64,000 nt of DNA from Bog-473 sp963807675 (GCA_963807675.1 CAWECP010000003.1:248001-312000); one strand, 5' to 3'. Positions 32,649 to 44,007 are shown, numbered from the stretch's first letter. The notes: generated from the letters alone by a model not told the origin. Program-made: numbers and translations.

Positions 32649-33446
32649 TTAGCACAAGTGGCCAGTGAGCACGGAGGTTGCCCGCCCGGCGATGCCCACC
32701 CGCGCGCCGTCGGGACGCACGTAGAGGAAGGCGCCGCGGGCCGAGAGCTGCCGGGCCACCAGGTCCTTCCGGCCCAGGCGGTCGGCCCAGTAGGGGCCCG
32801 CCGCGCACTGGGCCGACCCGGTAGCCGGGTCCTCGGGGATGCCGACATTGGGACCGAAGACGCGCAGCACGTAGTCGGCTCCCGTCCCCTCCTCGGCCGC
32901 CGCGGTGAGCAGCAGCGTCTTTGGGCTGGCCGACGCGATGGCGGCCAGGTCCGGCACGTAGGCGCGCACCGCTTCGGCCGACGAGACGACGACGAAGAGA
33001 AAGTTGGTCGTCTCGCCGCAAGCCTCGACGGCGTCGGGCCATTCGTCCTTCAGCGGGTCGGGCAAAGGGGCGGGGCTGATGGGGTCGGCCGGGAAGTCGA
33101 GGACGACGCGGTCGCCGTCGAACGACGCGTGGAGCGCGCCGCTGCGGGTGTGGAAGGTGAGGGGCGACGTTCCGTCGACCGTGCCGCCCTGGCGCAGGGC
33201 GTGCGCCGAGGCCAACGTGGCGTGACCGCACAGGTCGATCTCGGTGGAGGGCGAGAACCAGCGCAGGCCGAAGACGACCGGGTCCTCGGTCGGCGTCAGG
33301 TAGGCCGTCTCGGCGATGCCCAGCTCGAAGGCCAGGGCCTGCAGGCGCGCCTCGTCGAGGGGCTCGTGCAAGAGGCAGACGGCGGCGGGGTTGCCGCCGC
33401 CGAGCACGTCGCTGAAGGCGTCCACCCAGGTGATGGGGATACTCAT
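32649..33446 (-). CDS. PhzF-family isomerase/epimerase-like protein
   Basis: The 265-aa protein starts at ATG 33446, overlapping the aminotransferase stop (ATGA). It has ITWVDAFSDVLGGGNPAAVC, AFELGIAETAYL (catalytic-Glu strand), STEIDLCGHATLASAHAL with the CGHAT motif, and the second-half equivalent EDPATGSAQCAAGPYW. These are the duplicated diaminopimelate-epimerase-like halves of PhzF. The real substrate is unknown; phenazine synthesis is unlikely because no other phz gene is present. Confidence 0.9.
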   Translation of the reverse strand: MSIPITWVDAFSDVLGGGNPAAVCLLHEPLDEARLQALAFELGIAETAYLTPTEDPVVFGLRWFSPSTEIDLCGHATLASAHALRQGGTVDGTSPLTFHTRSGALHASFDGDRVVLDFPADPISPAPLPDPLKDEWPDAVEACGETTNFLFVVVSSAEAVRAYVPDLAAIASASPKTLLLTAAAEEGTGADYVLRVFGPNVGIPEDPATGSAQCAAGPYWADRLGRKDLVARQLSARGAFLYVRPDGARVGIAGRATSVLTGHLC

Positions 33447-34624
33447 GTCCCCCATGATGCTAAGCGTGAGAGGGCGTCGCGCAGAACGGCGTCGCGCTTG
33501 CAGAAGGCCCAGCGCACCAGCGTGGCGCCGGCCGCCGCGTCGGCGGGGTCGTAGAAGACCGAGCTCGGGATGGCCACCACGCCACAGCGGCCGGGCAGGG
33601 CCAGGCAGAACTCGAGCCCGCTGAGACCCGGGGCGACCGCGGCGATGTCGGTGGTGGCGAAGTAGGTCGCGGCCGGCCGGTAGACCACATGGCCGAGCGC
33701 GTCGAGGCCAGCGCAGAGCAGGTCGCGCTTGGCTGCGAGCTCGGTGGCGAAGGCGGCCAGGGTGGCCGGCGAGTAGCCGAGCCCGTGGGCGATGGCCAGC
33801 TGCAGAGGCGCCGGGCTGACGTAGGTCAGGAACTGCTTGACGGCGCGCACGGCGGCGACCAGCGGCGCCGGGCCCGCGGCCCAGCCGACCTTCCACCCGG
33901 TGAAGGAGAAGGTCTTGCCCCCCGACGAAATCGTGAGCGTGCGCTCGCGCATGCCGGCGAGGGTGGCCAGCGGGACGTGGGTGCCGTCGAAGACCAGGTG
34001 CTCGTAGACCTCGTCGGTCACCGCCAACAGGTCGTGGGCCCGGCACAGGGCGGCCACCTGCCCCAATTCGTCCGCGGAGAAGACCTTGCCGGTCGGGTTG
34101 TGGGGGGAATTGAGGAGGACGAGGCGGGCGCGGGCGTGGGCGCAGGCGCGGGCCAGCTCGTCGGGGTCGAAGGACCAGTCGGGCGGGTGCAGGCGCACCA
34201 GGCGGGGCACGGCGCCGGCCATGGCGGCGCAGGCCGCGTAGGAGTCGTAGGTCGGCTCGAACATCACCACCTCGTCGCCCTGGTCGCAGAGCGCGAGAAG
34301 GGAGGCGGCCACGGCCTCGGTGGCGCCGACGGTGACGAGCACCTCGGTGTCGGGATCGAGCTCGAGCCCGTACCAGGCCCGCTGGTGGGCCGCGACGGCT
34401 CGGCGCAGCTCGGGGACGCCGGGGCCGGGCGGGTACTGGTTGTGGCCGGCGCGGATGGCGTCGACGGCGACCTGCTCCAGCTCGTCGGGGCCGTCGGTGT
34501 CGGGGAAGCCCTGGCCGAGGTTGACCGAGCCGGTGGTGGCCGCCAGCTCGGACATGGTGGCGAAGATCGTCGCCGTGGCGAACGGGCGCAACCGGCGCGT
34601 CAGGTACTCGTCACCCGCTGGCAC
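33443..34624 (-). CDS. Class I/II PLP aminotransferase
   Basis: The 393-aa protein is fold type I: VNLGQGFPDTDGP, NQYPPGPGVPELR, VTVGATEAVAASLLALC, LLNSPHNPTGKVF, VTDEVYEHLVFDG and SSGGKTFSFTGWKVGWAAGP, where the Lys binds PLP. The pattern fits the kynurenine/glutamine-type or N-succinyldiaminopimelate aminotransferases (DapC-like) of actinobacteria; I cannot choose between them. It is the first gene of the six-gene operon and is divergent, across 51 bp, from the EEP-family gene. Confidence 0.92.
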   Translation of the reverse strand: MPAGDEYLTRRLRPFATATIFATMSELAATTGSVNLGQGFPDTDGPDELEQVAVDAIRAGHNQYPPGPGVPELRRAVAAHQRAWYGLELDPDTEVLVTVGATEAVAASLLALCDQGDEVVMFEPTYDSYAACAAMAGAVPRLVRLHPPDWSFDPDELARACAHARARLVLLNSPHNPTGKVFSADELGQVAALCRAHDLLAVTDEVYEHLVFDGTHVPLATLAGMRERTLTISSGGKTFSFTGWKVGWAAGPAPLVAAVRAVKQFLTYVSPAPLQLAIAHGLGYSPATLAAFATELAAKRDLLCAGLDALGHVVYRPAATYFATTDIAAVAPGLSGLEFCLALPGRCGVVAIPSSVFYDPADAAAGATLVRWAFCKRDAVLRDALSRLASWGT

Positions 34625-34675
34625 CGCGACGATCGTACCAACGCGGTTTTCGGACGCCTATCGTCGTGCCGCACC

Positions 34676-35485
34676 GTGCTCAACATCGCCAATTACAACA
34701 TGCACTGCGGGATGGACGGATGGGGCAGGCCGTACGACTACCTCGCCGCGATCGAGTCGCTCGAGGCGGACGTCGTCGTGCTCGAAGAGGCGTGGACCAC
34801 CGACGGCGAGGACGAGGGCCAGGCCGAGAGGGCGGCGGCGCATCTCGGCTACCAGGTCGTCACGCAGGTGGTCGGACACGGCCGGCGCATCCGGCCGCAA
34901 GCGGGTGCCGACGAGAGATGGATCGCCTGGCCGCCGTGGATGACGCGCAACTTGGCGCTCTACATGGACGAGGTGAAGGAGCCACGGGCGGAGGTGCGTG
35001 CGATGGCGCGCTATCAGGGCGCCGAGCCCGGCCGCATGAGCATCGCGGTGCTGGTGCGGCCGGACTGGACCCTGGAGGCGACGCGCGTGCTGCCCCTGCG
35101 CTTGCTGAAAGCGGACCGGGTGCGCCGGGCCGCACTGGTCGTCGACCTCACCCTCGAGGGGGTGCCCGTGTCGGTGGCGGGCACGCACATGTCGCACATG
35201 CACTACGGCTCGCACCGCAACTGGGCCGACCTGCGCGCGGGGCTGCGGGACGGCGCCCGCCCCGACGCCGTACTGGCGGGCGACATGAACACCTGGGGGC
35301 CGTTCGTTCGGCGCTACCTGCCCGGCTGGCACCGGGCGGTCAAAGGTGCGACCTGGCCCGCCTGGCGCCCGCACAGCCAGATCGACCACATCCTGGTGCG
35401 CGGCAGGCTGCGGGCCGCTTCGGGGGCGGTGTGCCCGGCGGCGGGGTCGGACCACCGCCCGGTACGGGCGACGCTGGAGCTGTAG
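34676..35485 (+). CDS. Endonuclease/exonuclease/phosphatase family protein
   Basis: GTG 34676 gives 269 aa; TATCGT 10 nt upstream allows a nearly leaderless transcript. EEP-fold motifs appear in order: NIANYNMHCG (Asn-Asn metal site), VVVLEEAW (Glu metal ligand), VSVAGTHMSHMHYGSH (His), VLAGDMNTWGP (D-x-N) and SQIDHILVRG plus AGSDHRPVRATLEL (catalytic SDH). There is no signal peptide, so it acts in the cytoplasm on an unknown phosphodiester or phosphoester. Confidence 0.88.
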   Translation: MLNIANYNMHCGMDGWGRPYDYLAAIESLEADVVVLEEAWTTDGEDEGQAERAAAHLGYQVVTQVVGHGRRIRPQAGADERWIAWPPWMTRNLALYMDEVKEPRAEVRAMARYQGAEPGRMSIAVLVRPDWTLEATRVLPLRLLKADRVRRAALVVDLTLEGVPVSVAGTHMSHMHYGSHRNWADLRAGLRDGARPDAVLAGDMNTWGPFVRRYLPGWHRAVKGATWPAWRPHSQIDHILVRGRLRAASGAVCPAAGSDHRPVRATLEL

Positions 35486-35571
35486 GTCCCGTGCCGTCGA
35501 GGGCGCGCCGGTGGCGCGTGACGGCTCTGCCCGCGGTTGTCCCTCGGCGCCCCGGGCACCAGACTCGGCGC

Positions 35572-36157
35572 ATGCGGGGGCCTGCGGTCGTGGTCGTGCC
35601 GGTGCTCGGCCTGCTGGCGCTGGCGGGGGCGGCCTGCTCGAACGGATCGGGCCACCCGGCCTCCTCCACGGCCACGTCCGGCGGCACGACCCAGGCCACC
35701 CGGGTGCCGGTGCCGGGTCCGGGGACGGGGACGTCCACCACGACGTCCTCCCCATCGGCCACCACGGCCACGCACGGCCACCACGCAGCCCTCCACGGCA
35801 TCGGGAGCGTCGCCGACGCTCGGCCGGGCCAGTGCGTTCGGCCCCTCCGCCGCCGGCTTCGGCCAGGTGCGGCCGTCAGAGATTTCTCTCGGGGGCGACC
35901 CGACGGGGATCGTCAACGGCATCTCCTGGCAATCGTGGGGCGGCGCCCAGGCCACCGGGACGGGCACCGGCACCTACGTCGGTCCCGGGCAGACGGTGGC
36001 CCAGGGCAGCCCCGAGCCAGCCGACGTCGTGGCGTCCGGCCTCGGTACGTGCGGCGGCGCCCCGGCCTACCAGCAGGTCACCTGGTACTTCCCCACCGAG
36101 GGCCAGACGCTGAGCACCACCACGGTGAGCACGGTCGACGCCTGCACCGGGCCGTAG
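35572..36157 (+). CDS. Lipoprotein of unknown function, frameshifted
   Basis: ATG 35572 encodes RGPAVVVVPVLGLLALAGAA then CSNGSG, a lipoprotein signal with lipobox L-A-G-A-A-C, followed by a Thr/Ser/Pro linker. Near 35775 the coherent protein moves one frame and continues TASGASPTLGRASAFGPSAA, GIVNGISWQSWGGAQATGTG, TYVGPGQTVAQGSPEPADVV and QQVTWYFPTEGQTLSTTT to 36157. The ISWQSWGGxxAxGxG core resembles small actinobacterial LppP/LprE-like lipoproteins, a tentative match. It sits between an EEP enzyme and the G1 peptidase on the same strand. Confidence 0.65.
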
Positions 36158-36236
36158 CCGTGCGGCCCGGCGTCGACCGGCCTTCGTCGCGCGTCCCCGG
36201 CGGATGCTGCTGAAGCAACCGATCGACAATTGAGGT

Positions 36237-36258
36237 GCTGAAAATCCCCCGTTTCAGC
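36237..36258. promoter_or_regulatory. Inverted repeat upstream of the G1 peptidase promoter
   Basis: GCTGAAA and TTTCAGC pair perfectly across an 8-nt C-rich loop, ending 10 bp before the -35 element. It may be an operator of the peptidase gene or the terminator of the lipoprotein gene; no T tract follows. Confidence 0.45.
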
Positions 36259-36268
36259 AGGAAATTCA

Positions 36269-36298
36269 TTGTCAGGACTCGGCGCCGCAACTTATAGT
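36269..36298 (+). promoter_or_regulatory. Promoter of the G1 peptidase gene
   Basis: TTGTCA (36269-36274) and TATAGT (36293-36298) are separated by 18 bp, inside an unusually AT-rich patch. Initiation near 36305 gives a leader of about 48 nt that carries GGGAGGGAG before the ATG at 36353. Confidence 0.65.
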
Positions 36299-36352
36299 GC
36301 TGCGACAGGTTTCGCGCGAAGGGGGGTCCGCGCCAAGGGAGGGAGAACACGC

Positions 36353-37300
36353 ATGTTGACGGGGACGCGGCGGATCCGGACACCGAGAGCCGAGACGGGC
36401 AGGAGCGTCCGCCGCCGGCTGCTGGCCCTCTGCTCCTCCATCGGCGTGCTCGGCTCCATGATCGCCTTCGCAGCCGTGGGCACGGCGGGCGTGGCGGCCA
36501 GCGCAGCGCCGACTATCACCAACTACCCGCGCATCGGGACCCCCTGGCACGGCCAGTACAACACCTGGTCGGCCTCGAACTGGTCCGGCTACGCCGAGAC
36601 CGGCACCTTCACCGGGGTGAGCGGGACGTGGACCGTCCCCACCGTCTCCGCCACGTCGTCCTCGACGTACTCGTCGGCCTGGATCGGCGTCGACGGGTTC
36701 AACGACGACAACCTCATTCAGACCGGGACCGAGGAGGACTACTACAGCGGCGCCGCCCACTACGACGCCTGGTGGGAGATTTTGCCGGCGGCCGAGACGG
36801 AGATCTCGACCAGGTCGTACCCGGTCACGCCGGGCGACCGCATGAGCGCGTCGATCTACGAGACGTCGCAGACGCAGACCACGGGCGGCGGCGGTGGCTT
36901 CTTCCACCGCCAGACCCAGACCGAGCACGTCTGGGACATCCAGATCGCCGACACCACCAAGGGCTGGTCGTTCTCGACCAGCCAGGCCTACAGCGGCGCC
37001 GGCTCGTCGGCCGAATGGGTCATGGAGGCACCCGAGGTCGGCAACAGGATCGCCACGCTGGCGCACTACACCATTTCGCCACCGGCCGGCACGGGTGACT
37101 TCGACAACGCCGGCATCCTGACCAGCATCGTCAGCAGCGGCACGCCGACGTACACCACGGCGGGGCTGAACTACCAGAACGACTCGGGCGTCATGATCCA
37201 GAACGGTGCCCAGGTCTCGACGCCGGGCAACCCGGACACGGCCCTGAGCGCCTTCGACGCCGCCTACGGGTCAGCCGTCCCGCCGACGCCGGCCGGCTGA
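36353..37300 (+). CDS. Secreted G1-family (eqolisin) peptidase
   Basis: The 315-aa protein starts at ATG 36353. A long charged N-region and LLALCSSIGVLGSMIAFAAV then GTAGVAASAA form a secretion signal with cleavage near residue 52. The mature part has TWSASNWSGYAETGTF, VSGTWTVPTV, SSAWIGVDGFNDDNLIQTGT (Gln123 is the expected catalytic Gln), YDAWWEILPA, VTPGDRMSASIY and SSAEWVMEAPEVG (catalytic Glu segment), the eqolisin beta-sandwich order. Members are acid-active glutamic peptidases, best known from fungi but also found in soil bacteria. There is no long propeptide. Confidence 0.85.
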   Translation: MLTGTRRIRTPRAETGRSVRRRLLALCSSIGVLGSMIAFAAVGTAGVAASAAPTITNYPRIGTPWHGQYNTWSASNWSGYAETGTFTGVSGTWTVPTVSATSSSTYSSAWIGVDGFNDDNLIQTGTEEDYYSGAAHYDAWWEILPAAETEISTRSYPVTPGDRMSASIYETSQTQTTGGGGGFFHRQTQTEHVWDIQIADTTKGWSFSTSQAYSGAGSSAEWVMEAPEVGNRIATLAHYTISPPAGTGDFDNAGILTSIVSSGTPTYTTAGLNYQNDSGVMIQNGAQVSTPGNPDTALSAFDAAYGSAVPPTPAG

Positions 37301-37355
37301 CCGCCGAGGGCGGGAGGCCCGGTCCAGTCGCCGGGCGATCGTCCGGACGTGTCGA

Positions 37356-38828
37356 TCAGTCGAACGTGCCCGTGAAGAGGCTGGCGTGCGGCCGCACCGG
37401 CCGGGTGATGAGGAACGGCCGCACGTAGGACTCCATGAGCTCGTCGACCGCGGCCGCCGCCTGCGGGTCGGGCAACAGGTTCTGGTCCTCGTCGGGGTCG
37501 GCCTCCAGGTCGAAGAGCTGGCACGGGGTCACCGCGTCCTCGTCGACGACGAGCTTGTACCGATCCGTCTCGAAGCAGGCGAACCCCCAGTTCTCGCTCA
37601 CCGCCACCTGCCGCGCCGCCGGCGGCCCGTCCGGCCCGCCGTCCAGCAGCGAGCGGCCCTCGGCTCCGGGCACCCCGGGCGCACCGGCGATGGCCCGCAC
37701 CGTGGCCGGCACGTCGAGTTGCTCCACCAGCGAGTCGACCACCCGGGGAGCGCAGCCACCCGGTGGGCGCACGATGAGCGGGACGCGCACGGCCGGCTCG
37801 TACAGGACGCACTTGGACATCATCCCGTGGCTGCCCGCCATCTCTCCGTGGTCGCTCGTGTAGAGGATCCACGTGTCGTCCAGGCGGCCGGTGCGCGCGA
37901 GGGCGTCCACCATCAGGCCCACGGCGTGGTCGATGACCGAGATGTCCGCCGCGTAGGCCCGGCGCATGCCCCGGATGGCGTCGTCGGTCATGGTCTCGGT
38001 GTCCGAGAGCCACAGGAACGCGTTGAGCAGGTGGCGGTAGTTCTCCGTCCCCTCAATGACGGGGCGCCTGGTCGAGCGGGGCATGGAGATGTCGACGTCG
38101 CGGTAGCGGTCGACGGCCTCGGCCGGCGCGTCCCAGGGGTCGTGCGGGCCGGGGAAGCCCACGAACAAGAAGAACGGCTGGTCGCGGTCGTACGACTCAA
38201 TCCAGCGCACCGCTTCCACGCCGTGCCAGGTGTCCACGTAGGCGTCGAGGGGCAGCGGCATGGGCGTCGAGTCCCACATGGGCACGCACTTGGTGGCGTT
38301 CTGGCCGTCCTCGTTCTCGCCCTGATAGCTACGGTCCGCGATGTGAGCCCGGTAGGCCTCGAAGAGGCCGCGGCCCGACAGGTAGTCGGTATAGCGGGTC
38401 GGGACCTTTCCCACGAACTTGTCGCCGGTCTCGAACACCTCGGCGAAGCCGAGGGCCTCCAGCCGCCCGGCCATGTCGTCCAGGTGCGGCACGGTGAGCT
38501 TCTCGTCCAGGTAGAGGTGGGCCTTGCCCAGCAGTGAGGTGTGGTAGCCGGCCTCCCGCAGGGCCCAGGCGTACGTGGGGCTGTCCGCGGCGACCTCCGC
38601 CGCGTTGGTGTAGACGCCGTGGTCGCGCACGTAGCGCTCCGTCATGAAGGACGCCCGCGACGGCATGCACAGCGGCCCCATGCACGACACCCTCGAGAAC
38701 CGCACGCCCTGGGCGGCCAGCGCGTCGAGCGAGGGGGTCAGCATGCTCTCGTCGCCGGCGCACCCCAGCATGTCGGCCCGGTGCTGATCTGACATGACGA
38801 GAACGATGTTGGGAGCGCTGGCGGTCAC
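37356..38828 (-). CDS. Sulfatase-family hydrolase
   Basis: GTG 38828 with AAGGGG upstream gives 490 aa. NIVLVMSDQHRADMLGCAGD supplies metal Asp residues; CMGPLCMPSRASF contains C-x-P-S-R, where the Cys is converted to formylglycine; HTSLLGKAHL holds a catalytic Lys and His; GFPGPHDPWD and YTSDHGEMAGSHGMMSK give the remaining metal and His ligands. No signal peptide, so it probably acts inside the cell or is exported unconventionally. It hydrolyses a sulfate ester (choline-sulfatase/arylsulfatase-like). No formylglycine-generating enzyme is in the window. Confidence 0.9.
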   Translation of the reverse strand: MTASAPNIVLVMSDQHRADMLGCAGDESMLTPSLDALAAQGVRFSRVSCMGPLCMPSRASFMTERYVRDHGVYTNAAEVAADSPTYAWALREAGYHTSLLGKAHLYLDEKLTVPHLDDMAGRLEALGFAEVFETGDKFVGKVPTRYTDYLSGRGLFEAYRAHIADRSYQGENEDGQNATKCVPMWDSTPMPLPLDAYVDTWHGVEAVRWIESYDRDQPFFLFVGFPGPHDPWDAPAEAVDRYRDVDISMPRSTRRPVIEGTENYRHLLNAFLWLSDTETMTDDAIRGMRRAYAADISVIDHAVGLMVDALARTGRLDDTWILYTSDHGEMAGSHGMMSKCVLYEPAVRVPLIVRPPGGCAPRVVDSLVEQLDVPATVRAIAGAPGVPGAEGRSLLDGGPDGPPAARQVAVSENWGFACFETDRYKLVVDEDAVTPCQLFDLEADPDEDQNLLPDPQAAAAVDELMESYVRPFLITRPVRPHASLFTGTFD

Positions 38829-39013
38829 TCGGATCCCCTTTGGCCCTGGCCACGCCGGCGGCGGCCCGTGAGGGCGATCATCGCGCGGATGGGCACCGCG
38901 GTCGTGCTGACCCAACGGTCACTCGACCCGGGGCCGGCCGGCGTGCGCCCGTGGAGGCAGGGCCCGCCACTAACCTGTCGCGACCGTACGACTCGTGGAG
39001 CGGAGCGCACCGT

Positions 39014-40402
39014 ATGCCCTTTGACCTGAAGCAGGTGCTGGACGAACGCCAGGGCGAGAACTTCAGCCTCCACGCGAAGTACATCAGCCCCCAGCTGCCG
39101 CGGGTACTGGGCACGCTCGAGTTCAACCGCTTCTACGTCAAGGGCGAAGGCTGCTACCTCATCGATGACAAGGGCCAGCGCTACCTCGACTTCCTGTCCG
39201 GGTTCGGCGTCTTCGCGCTGGGCCGGAGCCACCCGGCCGTGGTCGGCGCGCTGCACCAGGCCCTCGACGCCGACCTGCCCAACCTCGTCCAGATGGACTG
39301 CTCGCTGCTTCCCGGCGTCCTGGCCGAGCAGCTGGTGGCCCGGGCCCATGCGGGGATCGAACGGGTCTTCTTCACCAACTCGGGCGCCGAGGCGGTCGAG
39401 AGCGCCATCAAGTTCGCCCGCGCCCACACGGGGCGGTCGCGCATCCTCTACTGCGACCACGCCTTCCACGGGCTCACCACGGGTGCCCTCGCCCTCAACG
39501 GGGGCCAAGAGTTCCGGACCGGGTTCGGGCCTCTCCTGCCCGGCTGCGACATGGTGCCCTTCGGCGACGCCACCGCCCTGGCCCGCGAGTTGCGCCGCGG
39601 TGACGTGGCCGCGTTCATCGCGGAGCCCATCCAGGGCAAGGGGGTCAACCTGGCCCCCGACGGATTCTGGGCGGAGGCGCAGGAGCTGTGCCGCCGGCAC
39701 CGGGCCCTCCTGGTCCTCGACGAGGTACAGGCGGGCATGGGCCGCTCGGGCACGTTCTTCTGCCACGAGCAGTTCGGCATCACGCCCGACATCATCACGG
39801 TGTCCAAGGCGCTGTCGGGTGGCTACGTCCCCGTCGGGGCCATGCTCAGCACGGCTGCGGTGTCCGACAGCGTCTACAGCTCCATGGACCGGGCCGTCGT
39901 GCACTCCTCCACCTTCAGCACCAACCAGCTGGCCATGGTCGCCGGCCTGGCCACGCTGGCGGCCTTCGACGACGAGGACATCCTCGACCGGGTCCGGCGC
40001 ACGGGCAAGGCGTTCACCAAGGCCCTGGCGCCCTTGGTCGAGCGCTACGAGTTCCTGCACGAGGTGCGCGGGCTGGGCCTGATGATCGGGCTGGTCTTCG
40101 GGGAACCCACGACGCCGGGCCTGCGCCGGCGGTTCAAGATGCTCGAGGCGATCCGTCCGGCTCTCTTCTCCCAAATGATGGTCGTCCCCCTGTTCCACCG
40201 GCACCGCATCCTGACCCAGGTGGCGGCGGACAACATGAACGTGGTGAAGCTGCTGCCGCCACTGATCGCCGGCGACGAGGAGGTCGAGCACTTCGCCGAC
40301 GCGCTGGAGGACGTGCTGGCCAGCGCCGAGCAGGGCTCGAGCCTCATCTTCGAGTTCGGCCGGACCATGGCCAAGGGCACGCTGCACCGAGGCCGGATGT
40401 GA
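39014..40402 (+). CDS. Class III aminotransferase, HpnO-like
   Basis: The 462-aa PLP enzyme has YLDFLSGFGVFALGRSHPAV, FFTNSGAEAVESAIKFARAH, YCDHAFHGLTTGALALNGG, AAFIAEPIQGKGVNLAPDGF, LVLDEVQAGMGRSGTFFCHE and VSKALSGGYVPVGAMLST, where the Lys binds PLP. The C-terminus (PALFSQMMVVPLFHRHRIL, then NMNVVKLLPPLIAGDEEV, FGRTMAKG) is the subtype found in hopanoid-type aminotransferases (HpnO, making aminobacteriohopanetriol). The next gene overlaps by GTGA and is HpnA-like, which supports the reading; no squalene-hopene cyclase is in the window, so function is inferred. Confidence 0.85.
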   Translation: MPFDLKQVLDERQGENFSLHAKYISPQLPRVLGTLEFNRFYVKGEGCYLIDDKGQRYLDFLSGFGVFALGRSHPAVVGALHQALDADLPNLVQMDCSLLPGVLAEQLVARAHAGIERVFFTNSGAEAVESAIKFARAHTGRSRILYCDHAFHGLTTGALALNGGQEFRTGFGPLLPGCDMVPFGDATALARELRRGDVAAFIAEPIQGKGVNLAPDGFWAEAQELCRRHRALLVLDEVQAGMGRSGTFFCHEQFGITPDIITVSKALSGGYVPVGAMLSTAAVSDSVYSSMDRAVVHSSTFSTNQLAMVAGLATLAAFDDEDILDRVRRTGKAFTKALAPLVERYEFLHEVRGLGLMIGLVFGEPTTPGLRRRFKMLEAIRPALFSQMMVVPLFHRHRILTQVAADNMNVVKLLPPLIAGDEEVEHFADALEDVLASAEQGSSLIFEFGRTMAKGTLHRGRM

Positions 40403-41545
40403 ACCTCGCCTCGGGTGACCGCGTCCTGGTGACGGGCGCGACCGGCTTCATCGGCTCCGCCGTGACCCGCCAGCTCGTGACCCGCCAGGTCGAGGTGGTG
40501 ACGCTCGTCGAACCCGGGGTCGACGCGGCCAACCTCGACGGCCTGGACGTGAAGCAGGTCGTCGGGGACCTGCGCCGGCCGGGCGACGTGCAGCAGGCGG
40601 TGAGCGGCTGCCGGGCCGTGTTCCACGTGGCCGCGCTGTACCGGTTCTGGGCCCGCGACCCCGGCGCCTTCTACGCCATCAACGTCGAGGGAACGAAGAA
40701 CGTCATCGGGGCCTCGCTCGACGCCGGCATCGAGCGGCTGGTGTACACGAGCACCGTCGGCACGCTCGGCCTCGAACACGTCACCGGCTCGACGACCGCA
40801 GCCGACGAGCGCTCGTTCCCCGACGTGCGTCACCTCTACGGCTCCTACAAGCGCTCCAAGTACGTGGCCGAGCACGAGGTGCTGCGTGCCATCGCCGAGG
40901 GGCTGGCGGCCTCCATCGTCCTGCCGACGTTCCCGCTGGGGCCGGGTGACCGGGCCCCCACGCCGACCGGCAAGCTGGTTCTGGACTTCCTCAACGGCCG
41001 CATGCCGGCCTACGTGGACACGGTGCTCAACGTGGCCCACGTCGACGACGTGGCGCAGGGACAGGTCCGGGCCCTCGAGGCCGGGCGCAACGGGCGCAGC
41101 TACATCCTGGGGGGCGAGAACCTCACGTTGCGCCAGCTGCTGGAGCAGCTGGCGCTCATCACCGGGCTCCCGGCACCGCGGGTGAAGGTCCCGCGCTCGC
41201 TCGCGCTGGCCGTGGCGGCCGCCTCCGAGACCGTCGAGGGCCGGCTGCTCCGCCGCCACCCCTCGGTGCCGTTGGAGGCGGCGCGCATGTCGACCTCGCA
41301 GATGGCCTTCGACGACACCCGGGCGCGCACGGAGCTCGGCTACGCTCCCCGGCCCGCGGCTCAGGCGCTCGAGGCATCGGCCCGCTGGTTCGCGGCGAGC
41401 GGCCTGGTAAACGAACGGCGCCTGCGCCGGTTCACCTGGGCCGGCGAGGGCCCGGGGGCTAGCGACGCGACCCGATTGAGGGGAAGGGTTCGAAGGTCAC
41501 GGGTGCGGGCCGGAGAGGCGCTCCCCATGGGGCACACTGTTCGCC

Positions 41546-43224
<1,679 letters not shown>

Positions 43225-43233
43225 GCCAACCAA

Positions 43234-44007
43234 TCAGCCCGGCGCGGCGGCCGGCGTGCCCGTCCACCGCGACCCCGCTTCCTCGTAGGGCGTGGTGCAG
43301 GGCGGCCCGGGGGCCACCCAGAGCCGGGGCGGGGCGTTCGCCGCCGCCACCCGGATCAGGCACGACGAGCGGGTGCCGAACGTGTCCAGGTGCACACAGT
43401 TGCCGGCGTTCGGCCGCTCGTCACCCTCCGGGATCCGGTGGTCGGCCAGCACGCGCCGGAAACCGGTCACCACGGCCTCACCGTCGTCGTGGTGACCCAG
43501 CTGCTCCCGCACCAGGTCGACCTTGGCTGACGGCTCCCCCAACCGCCGGTTCTCCAGGACATGGATCCCGGGCGGAAGGGCGACGGCCTCGGCCTCCCCT
43601 GGCCCGGTGAAGTCGACGAACCACAGCGAGGAGCGATCACCCACCAGGAGCCAGCACCCGTTGTAGTCCTCCGGGTGGAAGGTGCCCACGAACGCGGCCA
43701 CGGCGTCGCCCGCGCTGCGGTGCCGGGCCAGGGCCAGTGGCAGGTCGCCCCGCGAGCGCTTCGACGGGTCCTTGGCCTCCCCCAGGGGCTGGTTCGTCAG
43801 CCCGGCACACACCCCGTGCTCGTTGACGGCCAGCCAAGTGCCGCCGGACTGCTCGTCGCGGCCACCGAGGATCCGGGTCGGGCCGCCTTCGAGCACGGTG
43901 ATCGGCGTCGCCGGTCGCTCCAGCAGCTCGTCGCGATTGGCACCGACGATCAGCGGCTCGCCCGGGACCAGCCGCGACGCCATGACCAGGAGACACACGT
44001 CGCTCAC
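43234..44007 (-). CDS. NRDE-family (TANGO2-like) protein
   Basis: The 257-aa protein starts with GTG 44007. The motif GANRDELLERPATP near residue 23 gives the family its name (NRDE, Asn-Arg-Asp-Glu); GGTWLAVNEHGVCAGLTNQP and NCVHLDTFGTRSSCLI follow, the latter an Ntn-hydrolase-like strand pair. Human TANGO2 and relatives are linked to haem trafficking, but bacterial function is not established. It is convergent with EttA (10-bp gap) and divergent, across 53 bp, from the secreted repeat protein. Confidence 0.87.
   Translation of the reverse strand: MSDVCLLVMASRLVPGEPLIVGANRDELLERPATPITVLEGGPTRILGGRDEQSGGTWLAVNEHGVCAGLTNQPLGEAKDPSKRSRGDLPLALARHRSAGDAVAAFVGTFHPEDYNGCWLLVGDRSSLWFVDFTGPGEAEAVALPPGIHVLENRRLGEPSAKVDLVREQLGHHDDGEAVVTGFRRVLADHRIPEGDERPNAGNCVHLDTFGTRSSCLIRVAAANAPPRLWVAPGPPCTTPYEEAGSRWTGTPAAAPG

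Noticed and set aside
32649..33446. Phenazine biosynthesis cluster suggested by PhzF
   Set aside because: No other phz gene is present; PhzF-like proteins are widespread and unrelated to phenazines.
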